Part shown: positions 42,613-54,937 of the stretch, piece by piece
How the letters are laid out: every line of letters begins with the position of its first letter
Numbering within the stretch: the stretch's first letter is position 1
DNA from: Rhodosorus marinus
Lineage: Eukaryota; Rhodophyta; Stylonematophyceae; Stylonematales; Stylonemataceae
Length of the DNA stretch: 64,000 bases
NCBI GenBank assembly: GCA_029953675.1
Contig: JAMWBK010000005.1
Coordinates: 1,860,001 to 1,924,000 of the forward strand
Direction of reading: 5' to 3'
Translations under genes and position numbers: made by a program
The notes under the pieces: model-generated
Told to the model about the DNA's origin: nothing
Seen by the model: only the letters and a program-made list of their open reading frames with translations
Databases searched by the model: none

Positions 42613-45600
42613 GGTTCCTCCTCTTGCCTCAAGCTCCTTCCCCCGTCATCATCCTTCGATGATAACCCAGCTACAAGTGTCTTCGACTTCAACCACGGAA
42701 TCCCTGCTTCTACAATCACGACCTAGTTAGTTACCCCCTGCAGTAGCCCTTCCCACATCCCAAACGCAACCGCCACCCGCCCCACAAACTTGTATACGCC
42801 GAGGAGCACTTTTCGCCAAACAATACCAAAGAAACAACCGCTCATCAATTCAATCAAATTTTATTCGAAAAGTAAAATAATAATACTATATTCAATCTGG
42901 TTTATCACATACTCAAGTCCCAAGCCACTGCTGACCCCATTGTTGTGGCTGTGGCCTCTGCTGCGTGATTGTCTAGGGGGGGATATAGTTGACGCAAAAA
43001 CTAGGCGGATCTATAATATTACTAATATTCATGACGATTCACGATTTGCCGCCCCAAGATGAGGGGCTCTGTTATTGTTGATTTGCAAACCGTGAAATGT
43101 TTGCAAAGAATGGAAAATATCTGTCTCGTAGAGACGGAGCTCAAAGTATTCATTGCTCCTATTGGATAAGTATTGAGTGAAATCTTCTTGAATATCTTTG
43201 ATTTTATATTTCAGGACCTCTTATTGGTATACTAACCGGCGAATCCAAGCCCCAGAAGCTTTTCCCAATCAATACGAAAGGATGCACGAATCTTAAGCCA
43301 ATCATATGAGTGATTCCGCGCAAAAAGGTGCCATCTTCCTTGAGAGTAAGGAAATAATAACGTCAGATATACCAAAAAAAAAAGTTGATATTCATGGGCA
43401 CTGTTGGTTCCGGGGGGGGGCGAGTACTTGAAGAATTGTACGTGCTCAGCCATGTCAGGGATCAAGAAAGAAGAGCAGCGGGTACAGGTTCTGGGGATAA
43501 ATTGGGGGAAGTCCAACTTGGGTGAACAGAAGTCTACCGTTGGAGCGAAGACTTCCTCGTAGTCCACACCTTGCCCCGTTGCACGAATCCTCCAGCGACG
43601 AGGCGTACTTTGAAACGCTGTACTGACCCGTAAAATATTTGGGCAATGCATCGCCGAAGGATAGGAAGACAAACGATTGGATAACTGAAAACAAACGGAC
43701 CACTGAACATGCTTGCTACGTTGTATACTGTTTGCAGAACCCACTTTTCATGTGGGAGCGAACGGGAGTTTTCGTTGCGAAGGCGATGGGAACTCTTGAA
43801 GATAGCCTTAGTCTTTTTTTCCCCTCGGAGTTTTTTTTTTCAGCCTCCGATTAAAACCATTCGTTCGTTGGTTCCAGGGGTCGCAGGGGAGCGAGAACAG
43901 GGGGGAAGAAAAAGAAAACGCACCAACCATTGTGATGATGAAGAATTCCCACCACGTTGCAGCAAAACGATTGGCCCCTTGGTGGCGGATATTTGGAGGC
44001 TTGTTTCAACCCCGTATATTCTAGAGTGTTGCATTTATTTTGAAAACAAATATGTACTAAATCCGTAAAAAACGTGCACACATCTGGGGGGTAGGTATGT
44101 GCAATTTGTCCTGGTACGGGTGCTTCCAACTTTTCGACTAAAGATCTTCGTTTGGTGGCTGAAAGGAGGATTTTGGGAATGGAGACATAGTGCTGAACCT
44201 TTCTGATTGGACAAAAAGCCGACGTTTCGTGGTCTGGTTCAAGATCGTTTCAACTTTCCATTTTTATCTTGGATGAACGCCTAACGGACTGAAGGATCGT
44301 CTTTGGGGAGGCTTTTGAACGCGATTTCTTAATTTTTGGGCTCGAGCGGAAAGATTGACAGCCCGACCATTTGGTTAGTCGTTTGTTCAGGAAACGAAGT
44401 GTACTATTTATACTAGGTGGGTTTTCAGCAAACTAAGGGAGGACTGCCGGTGGCATTTTGCAATCAACGATCCGTTCCTTCGACAGGCGTTTCGGGCTCT
44501 CAAGAACAACTCGCACAAATCTGCCGAGCTAGTGTCTAAGCAAGTCGTAGACTGTTCCTCCCCGCTTGCCAGATACCCTGCAAAGCTGAGCTTCCTTGCG
44601 CACAACAGGCTCGTTCCTTGCGTACAGTGCTGCGTTCCCTTCCCGAGGTTGCTAACCCTCGGACGAAGGTCTCAGCATTGACAGGACGTTTAGAAGGAGA
44701 CGCGCCAAGAACAGGAAGGTGAAGTATGCCGCAGACTTGCTCTTGTGATTGGATGGCTATTTTGAGAACGTTGCAAGTACGTGGCAGTCACAGCCTAGCA
44801 AAACAACGAAGCAGCAGCTATCCGAGCGCGTTCTAAACCGACTTCGTTCTTAGCATTTTTGTAGGCTTGTTGTAGTTAAATAGAGAGCCACCAACGGGGC
44901 TGGAACGTAGCGAAAAGCTTACTCAGCGAGCGAACGGGAGCCGTGAATCACCTTTCAGTTCTAGACATAATCTCACACCGCTTCCCGCTTATTGGACCTG
45001 TGTCCTCATGCATCATTCGCGGAATGGAAGTGAAAATGGTTTGTGACCACAAGGACCACAAGGGTAGTTCCTCTCTCTCTTGAGTGAGGACTCCAAGACG
45101 AGGACACGTATTCATGCACTCATTGAGTTTTCCATATATGTTTGTTTTTGGCTTTTGTTTGCGTTTAACGTGACCAGGTTGGACTGGAAAAGCCACCGCG
45201 GCCCGGATGCTCAGTTGTCCGCTTCCGTGAATATGAAAAAATGGGCGACAGTGAGCCAGAAGAGACCACTACCGAAACCATTAACAAGGTAGAAACATGC
45301 AAATTTATTACACGCAGACATTGCCCCTCTCCGACCTCGACTTTTGCGAAGGCGCTTTTGGATCCGAACCACAAATCCATATGGATGGGTGCTGACTCAC
45401 TTCAATCGATAGATCATTGGAGCCAATACCTCATCGTGCGCATGTCCGTCACTTGCACGTGCCCTGCAAGACTGTTCATATATAGCCACCAATTTACCGC
45501 AATTTGAAACCTTCTCCAAGCCTCAATGTTGGACTAATCCATTCAGAAATCCATTTTGAAGCAGTGTCCCGCCTTTTGACGTTCGCTCCTAGTCTTGCTG

Positions 45601-48186
45601 CGGCTGCTTTTGATTGAGACGTTTCTCTCCTGCGCATTTCTGGATTGGTCGGGGTTTATGGATGGCGGGATTTGCAACCGATAGCTCAGGCGTGGGTTTA
45701 GCCCCAACAACGGAAGGACATCGCTATTACTGTTTTAGATCAACTCAAGTAAAAGAAATATCGTTTTCCTCTCTGATCATGATCATTATATGCCCGGGAG
45801 CGAGGGATCAAGAGTTTGGCATTCTTACCTTTTTGGTTTTGATATACCGCGATAGAGTCGAATATCCACTATATGATTATCCTGAAAAGAGAGGAGCCCC
45901 AAGTGTTTCGCCTCGATGAACTCGTAACCGACCAGTTGCACTCTATGAACAACTCACAACTTCTCCAACCCAGCCATAGTGAGGATACTAGTAGAAATCA
46001 GAGTGTAGAAGTGATTGTTAACCCCTCGATGCCACTTGTTCAATGGCTGGTCGTGTACCTCACAATTGAAAAACCCGTAAGTTCCTGGAAAGATTGAGCC
46101 TCGACCTCTGACGTCGGAGCTCGAACTGGAACTGCACCCAGCCAGTGGCTGCTTAGCAGCCTGTGGAAAGACAACTACTCCCTTGAAACAGGACTGAGGG
46201 TTGGAGCCTCTAGGAGGCGAATACATCGCCAGTAACTTGCTCGACAGCCGAATACTGGCTCACAACTCCCTCCAAACAGAGCAGTCAAGACATCGAACGC
46301 TAATTCAAGGGCTAACCCATCCGCGTACCCTTGGGTTGGAGGATTACAAACGCGCTCATCTAAAAGATAGCTCGCAGATAAGATCCACGATCTTAGCAAG
46401 CCCGGGACCTACTGACACAAGGCCCAAAAAAAGAAAGAACAAACTGTTTTGGGTCAATCAGGAGTCGGGAGGACCGTGAACTCCTTTCTGGGAGGCTTGT
46501 CTGCGCACGATTTTGCAACCCTTGTCCCCTCGTGATCGTGATCAGGAAGGAGTCTGGAACGCCGTGGGGATACTAGGGTAAGCCTAAACTACAAAGCTCA
46601 ATCCCACTTCCGTACATGGGCACCACCTGCCAACGAATCAACACCAATATCGAATCAATGTTCAAATCCTGATGACACAGTCCTCGCCCACACGGGCCTT
46701 CCAAAATATCCACAACTTTTTTAAAAAGTACGATTTCGAAGCGGCTGGCGGGAGAAAGCGCTCCACACAGACATCACCTGGTCCCTCCCTTTTCCAGACT
46801 CCAAAAACCCAAGTGGAGATCCCCAGAATAGATATCTCATTAACAATAGCCAAACCTTTAAGAAAATACACCGCTTTTTCCAGGTACTATACAATCTAAA
46901 AATAAATCTCAATAGATTTTTACGCGCTAATAAAATCCATCAAAGCAGAATTTACGATATCTCTCAAGTCTTCGTTCCATCAATCCGCAAAGCGCGAAAT
47001 TAGAAATTCTTGACGTAAATGGAGGAAGCTCGCAATTATTTTCAGGTTTTACTTATGTTACACCTGAACGTGACCTACCCAATCAAGAGATCGATCAAGC
47101 TCGATTCCAATCCGCTCTCCAATCAAAACGCTCGAATCGGTTCTATGTTCTAAAAACATGTTTAATATTGTGGGCTCCCCTTGGCTCACTGCTCGCAGAG
47201 TAGGTACGACTTACATAGTAACCACACGATTAAAAAATAACCAAAAGTTAATAATATTACAAACTATATGATAAGAAGAACGATATAGATACACCTTGAG
47301 GTGACCGTTCGTGTAACTATCAAGTCAGTTGCCTTGACATGAAAGATGCCATACCTCGGACAAACCGAGTACGTACAAGGGTCCGTACCATGCGGAGAAA
47401 TTATTACCACTATTGTTTTTGATATGTTTTTTATTGCATTAGAAAAGGTCATTAGAGAATTCCTCCCACCCCTAGATTTGGCTTTTTGCAAGACGGCATT
47501 CACTACGTGCGTTTTATTTACGCGCTCCCGAATGCGGGAGGAAAAAAGGAGAAAACGGGGGTAGGGGTGGTTAAGTGCTGCTTGTTCGCCCTCGCTGAAG
47601 TCACGAGCGGGACTTTCGCTCCCCATTTTGTTTTTCTCTGTCTGTTCGGCGGAAATCCCGACTCGAATTTGCGACATTCACAATTACGACTCGTTTACAC
47701 TTCTGTGCTAATCATCCGAAAAACGTTCCGAATGGGAATATTATAAGGGGGGTTTTGAGAGGCTTACTTTCTTGCCCGTATCTTCATTCCATGGTTACTT
47801 TTTTAAAGCGTTGGCGATGGTAGAAAGTGGGGCAACGTTAACAGACTACTATATATACAGCTGCCAGAAAACGGACAGGATTGGTACTGCCAGCAGGCCC
47901 AAATTTTATTTTTTTTGTTCTTCTTCTGTAATTTTTCCTGGACAATCTTAGGGTTTTGAGGCTCAACAAGAAAAAAAAGGCGTATTTGGGGAAGGAGTTT
48001 TCTTGTGGGTAATAGGGTTGAGGAGGAGGAGGTAGGAGGAGGAGGGGGAGGGGTAGGGTGTGGGTGTGTTGCATCCAGTGGTCTTATGCTTCTTGGTGCG
48101 GTTGGGTGAAACGGAGGTTTTCTATAGGGTTGGTCGTGGTTGTCAAATGGATGATCGGATGTGAAGGACAAACGAGAGCTTTTGTA
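42613..48186. other. 5.6-kb gene-poor block with transposon debris
   Basis: No intact gene recognised. It contains a decayed Ty1/copia fragment (listed separately), an exon-like frame at 44391-44679 (+), after a TTGTTCAG acceptor, reading LREDCRWHFAINDPFLRQAF and NNSHKSAELVSKQVVDC and open for 96 codons, and further protein-like pieces at 45873-46097 and 46201-46479 (+). AT-rich sequence lies at 42840-43060 and 46900-47300. A + strand purine tract (48005-48062, repeated gaggagg) precedes the next gene. Confidence 0.35.
43529..43623 (-). mobile_element. Decayed Ty1/copia reverse transcriptase fragment
   Basis: Reading the minus strand, one frame gives RFKVRLVAGGFVQ (43579-43617) and, after a frameshift near 43577, the adjacent frame gives GVDYEEVFAPTVDF. 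Together these are the hallmark start of Ty1/copia reverse transcriptase (R-[YF]-K-x-R-L-V-A-x-G-[FN]-x-Q followed by G-[IV]-D-Y-x-E-x-[FY]-A-P). The frame is broken, and neither flanking pol domains nor LTRs are visible nearby, so this is an old remnant. Confidence 0.75.
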
Positions 48187-48651
48187 ATGATAGTGCCTAC
48201 TGCGAAGTTGTTTGAGGCTGAGCTGTGTGCTTGTCATGGTTCGGAGGGTTGCGTGTGTTTACTGCACGAGCGGACTGCTATGACATATAGCAGGCTGCTG
48301 AGTCGACTGGAGGATGGACCCTCTGACTCGCGGAATTGTCAAATGGCGCGTGGCGGAAGAGTTGAAAGGGGAAGGGTGCAGAAGAGAAAGGACAGTGTGA
48401 GCCCGCCCCGGGCTGGCTTCAGAAAAGCTGGAAAGAAGCCCACAAGGAATGAGAGTGCTCGGTTGAAGAGTAATGGGAAGCATAAGGAGGCCTTGGAGAA
48501 TGCGTTGCGAGAGAAGCTGAGGACAGAAATGATGGTTAGCACTGAGTTGCAAGCATGCTTTACGTCGATTTCGCTGGGGATGGAAAATGAAGCCACTGTC
48601 CGTGGTCGCGAAGCTGTCCGTGGTCGCGGACTTACCCTTCGCTCAGATTGA
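48187..48651 (+). CDS. Basic low-complexity protein, unknown
   Basis: An intronless frame of 154 residues, from MIVPTAKLFEAELCACHG to a stop at 48651. The second half is basic (VERGRVQKRKDSVSPPRAGF; ENALREKLRTEMMVSTELQ) and ends in an in-frame repeat VRGREAVRGRG, produced by a near-exact DNA duplication at 48598-48632. A G-rich coding-strand tract directly upstream resembles that before other genes in this window, which favours a real transcript. Two very short upstream ATG frames would precede this start. No domain is recognised and the call rests on length and context. Confidence 0.45.
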   Translation: MIVPTAKLFEAELCACHGSEGCVCLLHERTAMTYSRLLSRLEDGPSDSRNCQMARGGRVERGRVQKRKDSVSPPRAGFRKAGKKPTRNESARLKSNGKHKEALENALREKLRTEMMVSTELQACFTSISLGMENEATVRGREAVRGRGLTLRSD

Positions 48652-51485
48652 TGGCCTGAACCTTCGATATAGTCAAGTTGATATCTGTCTAGTTTATTAT
48701 GGGGTGCGTCTAACATAGTGTGTACATAGTAGTCTAACTGAATTTGGATCAGATTTGTAAGTATCGTGAATTAAAAGATGTTTAAAATGATTAATATGGT
48801 CTAAGTTGTCTTCTGCATCTACTACGCGGACACCTTTCGAGATGACAGCAGTCCACTTAGAGCCAGGCGTTCAGTACAAAGCTGGCCACGCTTGAACTTT
48901 GTTGGCATATGTTCTGATATATTGTCCGAGGGCCTAAGCCTTCAGCAGGGTGGCTTAGATGTGGTCTCGTCTGAATGTAGCCAATCCCGAACATGGAGCG
49001 GTCGCCTCCAAGAGCTAATTGGGCATCGTCAACTTTTCGCGATAATGGGCAGCTGTAACGGGCAGTTGTGCGCTGGATCCGCCACTCACGTAGTAAGCGC
49101 TTTTATTTCAGGTTCAAGTTTAGAAACTGTCCTCCTCGCCGTTGCTCTCGAAAGCAACAACCATCGGCAATCGTTGGCTTCGGTGGAACAGAAGGGGTTG
49201 TCCAAACGAACTCAACGATCTTCTCGTTAAAGGGAGAAAGTACTGTTTGCCTAACTCTTGAAACTAGCCCGCAACATACCCTATCTCATCGTGGCGGTGA
49301 AGATCAGAGGTCGGTTTTGTCAACCTCCCTTAAAACTAACTTATTCTATGCAGGCAGAAGATGCCTCATCCCGACATACGCTTCAGTTGCTGCAGGCATG
49401 TCCTCTTAACCCAAGACTTGTCTCTAGGCTCATACATCCCGGCTCCAGAGCTCAGGACTAGGCAGGCGAGATCAACTTGCGAATCAACAAACCTATTCAG
49501 ATCGTTTGTGTCATAAGACAACTCCCCTCTTCTGTTCGAGCGGAGCTCCTTCTCATACAGACTGCAGATACCTGCTCAATGTAACCACAGTCTCAAAAGA
49601 TCAGTAGACGGTAACTCCCGATTCCACGCTCCTCGCAAACGCGCTAAAGCAACCTACCTCTGACCATGTCCTGAACGGATGGATACTCATACCAAGTTCG
49701 AGAACTCTTCTCAGCACTAGGCTGAAGGAGCAAGATTGTATGACTCATTTGTCCACTTACCGAACAAAAATTGTCTATCTGACGGTGCGCAATCAAAACA
49801 AAAAACGGTCGCAATTCCCAACTCACTCTCGCCCTCTTCAGCCCTCGACCTCAAATTATGAAAAGGACGTAAACAGTGTTAACGCTCGTTCAGATCTAAT
49901 GGTTTCAACTCTCCCGCCGAGAAGCTTCGATCAACTTTTTGAGGACGATGGGCAGAGCAGACCACATCCCTGCCGACCTGGATGACCAGGACTGCTGAAG
50001 ATGGAACAGGCGGGAACGAAGCGAGAAAGTGTCGGAGCAGGCGGTGAGAAAGAGGGCAAGATCCTTTTCCACTCGATGAGAATGTTAAATGGCGCGCACC
50101 AAGCTCAGAAGGGCTCGGATTGTTGGTTCGAAGGTCTTCGCTGGGGTCTGGCCAGAGCCAAAGTATTCTAGAAGAATGTTGGTGCTGACGTGTGACTCCA
50201 CTCGCTAAGAAACAACGCTGTACCAGCTCAGCTCATGATTGGCTGTGGAAGTGCTGGACGCTGCTGAATCTACCACCCTGCGTCAGAAGCTTGATATAAC
50301 GTCTTAACAAGACGGTTCTTGTTAAAGTGTTGTGTCAATTCGTCAGTCCAATTCTATCTACAGGAGAATCCAATCTGGTTGAAACACTGTCTGAAAGAGT
50401 CTTTCTCCCACACGTCCCGCGTTAGCTTTCTGCGGTGACTGATTCTGTTGAGTCTTCATCGTGACCGCCAAGGGCAATCGTTCCGGTTTGGCTCCGGGGA
50501 GGAATTGGATGGTCGAAGACAAACGAAAAAACGAAGAACGAAGCTGCGAACCTGTACATGTCCTGAAGAGCAACAACAGAGCATGCTTCCGTTTTCCCCG
50601 TTCAGTGTATATCCGAGTGTCTTTAGTGTCACGCAGAAGTGTAGCCCCACACTTTAGGGTTCCTGGTCCAGGCGGGAATTCCTATGCAGCCGCATTAACT
50701 ATGTGATCCTCACCAACAGAGAAGGGACAAGCAATGTGTCAACAACGCAAAGGGCAGTTTCTAGCAAGCTGTAGCGGTCTAGACGGCACCAATCTCAAGC
50801 GCTAGGCGTCCCAAGCCACATCAACATTGTCTGGTGCTACTGAACTATTCCGTCATCGGCCAGAACACAAGTAGCGGAAGAGCGTGGTGTACTTGTCCCG
50901 CATGTTCAAACTCCGGAGATCCAGGTTTGTCACCTCTTCAAACGGAGCCAATTCCATGTTGAAGCGGAGCCGGGGGATGATGAGCTCTATTAACGGTTCT
51001 CTCTCAAATCAACAGAAGACACTGGTTATGCATGGTCAAAAGGTTCTAGTCCACCATCTACAAGCTTCTCGGGTCCGGATTCTTTCCCTCTTCGGCTCTC
51101 CGGTGCTACCCTGAAGCATATACGAGGACACTAAGGGATACTAACCGTACTATGCATATTTAGATGTGGCGTGGAGGAGGAAGGATCGCCGCTTAAGAGG
51201 GAAAAAGGCGGGCAGTACTGGAAGAAAGGAAGACAGGCTTCACAATTTCATTGTTGTTGTTGTGTTCTTGTTCTGAGAGATAAATGAGTTTCTGGAGTGT
51301 CTTTGGGTCATAGCTGAATGCCGTTTGCGGAACCCCCGGGGGGTGGGGGTTTGGGGTGAGGTTTTGAGTTCGGAAATGAATGGCCTTTTCCTGAAGGGTG
51401 GAGGAGCGGTTGGCATTTCAAGCGTCTAGGGGGGAGGGTTGGGAATGTGTGAAGAGTTGAATTCTGAAAACTGCAGACCGCGTTT
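48652..51485. other. Gene-poor region upstream of CUL4
   Basis: 2.8 kb with no recognised gene. Frames at 48892-49230 and 50448-50706 lack motifs. 51,330-51,440 is G-rich on the + strand and is the likely CUL4 promoter/5' UTR. Confidence 0.4.
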
Positions 51486-54400
51486 ATGTCGCCTCCACTG
51501 AAGCGAAGTGGAGGCCTGTCAGTTTCACCTGAGAGATCTCATAGCTCGTCGTCAGCACTATCGTCTCACGGAGCGACGTCGGACAAGTTTCTAGGGACAA
51601 AAAAACAGAGACTAGAGGGAGTTACTCCTCAGAGAAAATCACAAAAGCCGATTAACAGAGGTGCAGGCTCTTCTTCGTCGTCAACGAGCTTCCAGCGCCA
51701 AATTTCGAGAGGCATGGAGTCTCCTGGGAGCAGGATGGGGCAGAATCCTGCTCAAGCTCGAACCTCATCAAAGAAGCTCCTGATTCGTCCGTTCTCAACA
51801 CCACCTCAGATGCCTGATGAGTACTTTAACCAAACCTGGGAGAACGAGCTGCTCGGTGCAATTCGAGCGATCCAGGACAAGCAGCCTGTGAGATTCTCGT
51901 ACGAGGAGCTGTACCGAAAGGTTGAGGATCTCTGCCGGGGGAATAAAACGACGCAGCTGGTCGCCAAGCTCGAGGCCGAGTGCGAGAAACACATCGCTAA
52001 GCAGTTAAAGGATCTGGAGGATTCAACCCTATCTCAAGAAGACTTTCTCGCTTCGATCGATCGAATCTGGGAGGACTATTTCAGCGAACTCTTGACGATC
52101 AGGAGCATCTTCCTGTTTCTCGACAGAAAGTACGTGATCCACACTACCTATGAGAAGAACCTCTTCGATATGGGAGTTCAGGTATTTGTGAAACGATTCA
52201 CTGCAAGCACCAAGGTCATGGACACCTCTATCAAGGGGATTGTATCGCTAATTGACAAGGTAGGCACTGCTGGCTGGAAGCCAGGCTTTGAATTTCCGCT
52301 CTATGCGGGTCTGAGCCGCTTCTATCAGGACTTTGACAAATGTTTAAGAGCTTTGCGCATACTTTGTGTGATGGATGTGACTAGGATCGTATGGGAGAAG
52401 TCATTGACAAGTCCCTCTTCAAGAGGCTCCTGACCATGTTCGCTTCCACCAAGTTGAATACGTCGCAGCTGGAGCAGAGCATTCTCACCGTTTCGACTGA
52501 CTACTTCCGCGTGAAATCCCTGGAGAACCTCCAAGAAAATGATATTGTTACTTATTTGAGGTGGGAGGACGGAAAAAGCATTTTTACAGGGCGGCTGAAG
52601 CAATGGAGTATGTATCACGTGTCTAACGAAGAGTGACCTTCGTTCTTGTTTGTTCACGCGTCGCTGCCGGTCGATGAGTAGATATGTTGAACGACAAATG
52701 TCGCTGGAGTCGGAAAGAATCTCCTGCTTGCACCAGTCTACACGGAGGGCTCTCAGCGTGGTTTTGGAGAAGAATCTTCTAGTTAACCACTTGTCGTCAA
52801 TACTTGCAAAGGGCTTTGATCAGCTATGCGACGAAACCAGGGTTGAGGACCTCAAGCTCTTGAATAGGCTCTTTGGAGTGGCGGACTTGCACGACGGGTG
52901 CGAGGCTTATTCCATGTTGCGAGATAGTTTCGGGGAGTATGTAAGGGAGAAGGTCGACCAGATCGTGTCGAATCCGGAGCAGGTATGAAGGTCCACCTCG
53001 AGCAGCACAAGGCAATGTCTTTTGCGTAAGCCCGAAGGCTGTTTATACCTGATTCCCATGTCAATCCCTGGCCTGATCCCATAGGACGATTCCATGGTCC
53101 CAAATTTGCTGGACTTTATGGAGAAAAGAAAGGTGCTATGCGAAGAGGCGTTTGAGAACAACGAGGCCATCGCAGACTTCTCGAAACAGACTATGGAGAA
53201 GCAAATCAACAAGCGGCCGAACAAGCCTGCGGAGTACGTCGCGAAGCACATAGACCACATTCTCAAGGCCGGCAACAAGAAGTACAGCGAGGACGAGCTA
53301 ACATCTACACTTGACAAGCTGATTGTCCTGTTCAGGCGCATTCAAGGGAAAGATATCTTCGAAGCGTACGTTTTCCAGACAAGGAATTAGCTCTTAGGGA
53401 CAACTTATCATGGTCGCGGGGTCCCTATGTTAGGGCTGAAGGAAAGGGTCCTTCTGACACCAGTTCTCAACTCAACCTCTTGGGTGTTGTTTCTGTTATC
53501 TGCTCAGGTTCTACGAAAGGGACCTTGCAAAGAGGTTGTTATTTGACCGTTCAGCTTCCCTAGATTTGGAAAATAGCATGATATCGAAACTTAAAGTGGA
53601 ATGTGGGGCGTCATTCACGCGAAAGTTGGAGGGAATGTTCAAAGACGTCGATTTGTCGACTGATATTATGCACTCATTCAGAGAAAATCGTCGATCAGCC
53701 GGCGCGTTGGGCGATATCGAGCTGAAGGTGGATTCTTTCTTCAAGCCCGCTTCGCCCGTTCTGCGCCATGCTGTCTGTGTCTACCCCGCTCACAATCTTT
53801 GACCGGCTTGCGTGCTCGTGCAGGTCAACGTACTAACGACAGGTTTTTGGCCTAGCATGGCGAAGGAGGAGCTGAAGTTGCCGCGAGAGTTGAATGACTG
53901 TCAGGAGACTTTCACGACGTTTTATTTGGAGAGCCATAAATCGTAAGAAGCTCACCACGCAACTTCACTTTTGTTCTCAGCAGACGAATTGAGTGGATCA
54001 TGAGTCTGATCTAGCGCCCGGTCTCATTCTGCGGTGGTTCTGCTCCGCTTTGGAATGCTTTAGGAGGGTCCTCCGATGGCAGTATGGCAATGGCTCGTGC
54101 GTGTTATCGGCGACGTTTCCTAAAAGACGACACTTGCTGTCCGTCTCTCTGTACCAGACTCTGATCTTGCTGCTGTTTAATAAGGTCGAAACCCTGACGT
54201 ACAAGGAAATTCTCGCTGCTACGGGGCTCAGCGAGTCGGAATTGAAAAGAGCGCTCCTGTCCTTAGCATGTGGAAGACATAGAGTGATATTGAAGCAACC
54301 CAAGGGAAAAGTGGTTGACGAGGATGACTCCTTTGTTTATAACAGTGGATTCGAAAAGCCACTAGTTCACCTCAAGGTATTTGAGCAATAGAAACGCTAC

Positions 54401-54754
54401 AAGCACGACCAAATGGCTGGTGTAGCTCACCACACGACCTGACGCCGTTTCCCTTCCCCCCTCGCCCCGGGCCCCTAGATCAATTCAATCCAAGCTCAGT
54501 CAACGCCTGAGGAGAAGCTAGAGACCACGGAGACCGTGTTCAAGGAGCGGGTTCATCACATCGACCTGGCAATTGTGAGAATAATGAAGATGCGACAGAT
54601 GATGACGCATTCGCGGCTGATCACGGAGCTCTTGGAGCAGCTCAAGTTTCCTCATCCAATCCCCCTCTTGAAGAAGCGCATCGAGTACCTGATTGAAAAC
54701 CTCTACATTGAGAGGGATCCTACAAACCAGCAGAAGTACAAGTATCTAGCCTAA
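51486..54754 (+). CDS. CUL4: Cullin-4
   Basis: Eight exons, join(51486..52259,52385..52560,52682..52982,53085..53365,53508..53727,53824..53942,54064..54376,54479..54754); 819 residues, phases consistent at all seven introns (96-142 nt). A Ser-rich N-terminal extension of about 95 residues (with KKQR) precedes the DDB1-binding start [19 protein letters not shown]. Cullin repeats follow, then the homology domain: [69 protein letters not shown]. The C-terminal winged helix holds the NEDD8 acceptor Lys in IVRIMKMRQ (about residue 765). CUL4 scaffolds DDB1-DCAF ubiquitin ligases in DNA repair, replication licensing and, in plants, light signalling. Sequence blocks match CUL4 more closely than CUL1 or CUL3. 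Confidence 0.95.
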
Positions 54755-54937
54755 CCTTTCTCCAATCCGGTCTGTACAAAGGCTGCATCGGCCCATCGGG
54801 GTATGTAGCCGCTCTCTTGGCTTTTAGAGAAGATCTAATTTAGTGAAATATTTCATTAAGTACGATTTACAACGGCCGAACTAGTTTTCTTTTTGAGCGC
54901 GGAAGGTATCCGTTCAGCTCCTTCACCTATGTGCATT
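54755..54937. other. Short convergent 3' region
   Basis: Only 183 bp separate the stop codons of CUL4 (+) and the PPR gene (-), so their 3' UTRs probably overlap. Confidence 0.5.

Noticed and set aside
43232-43744. 170-residue minus-strand frame as an intact gene
   Set aside because: Only the short copia signature is meaningful, and it is split over two frames. The rest is not conserved-looking, so it is listed as an element remnant.
44391-44679. Second cullin gene or cullin pseudogene
   Set aside because: The resemblance is limited to a loose pattern around SAELVSKQVVD; no other cullin block occurs nearby.
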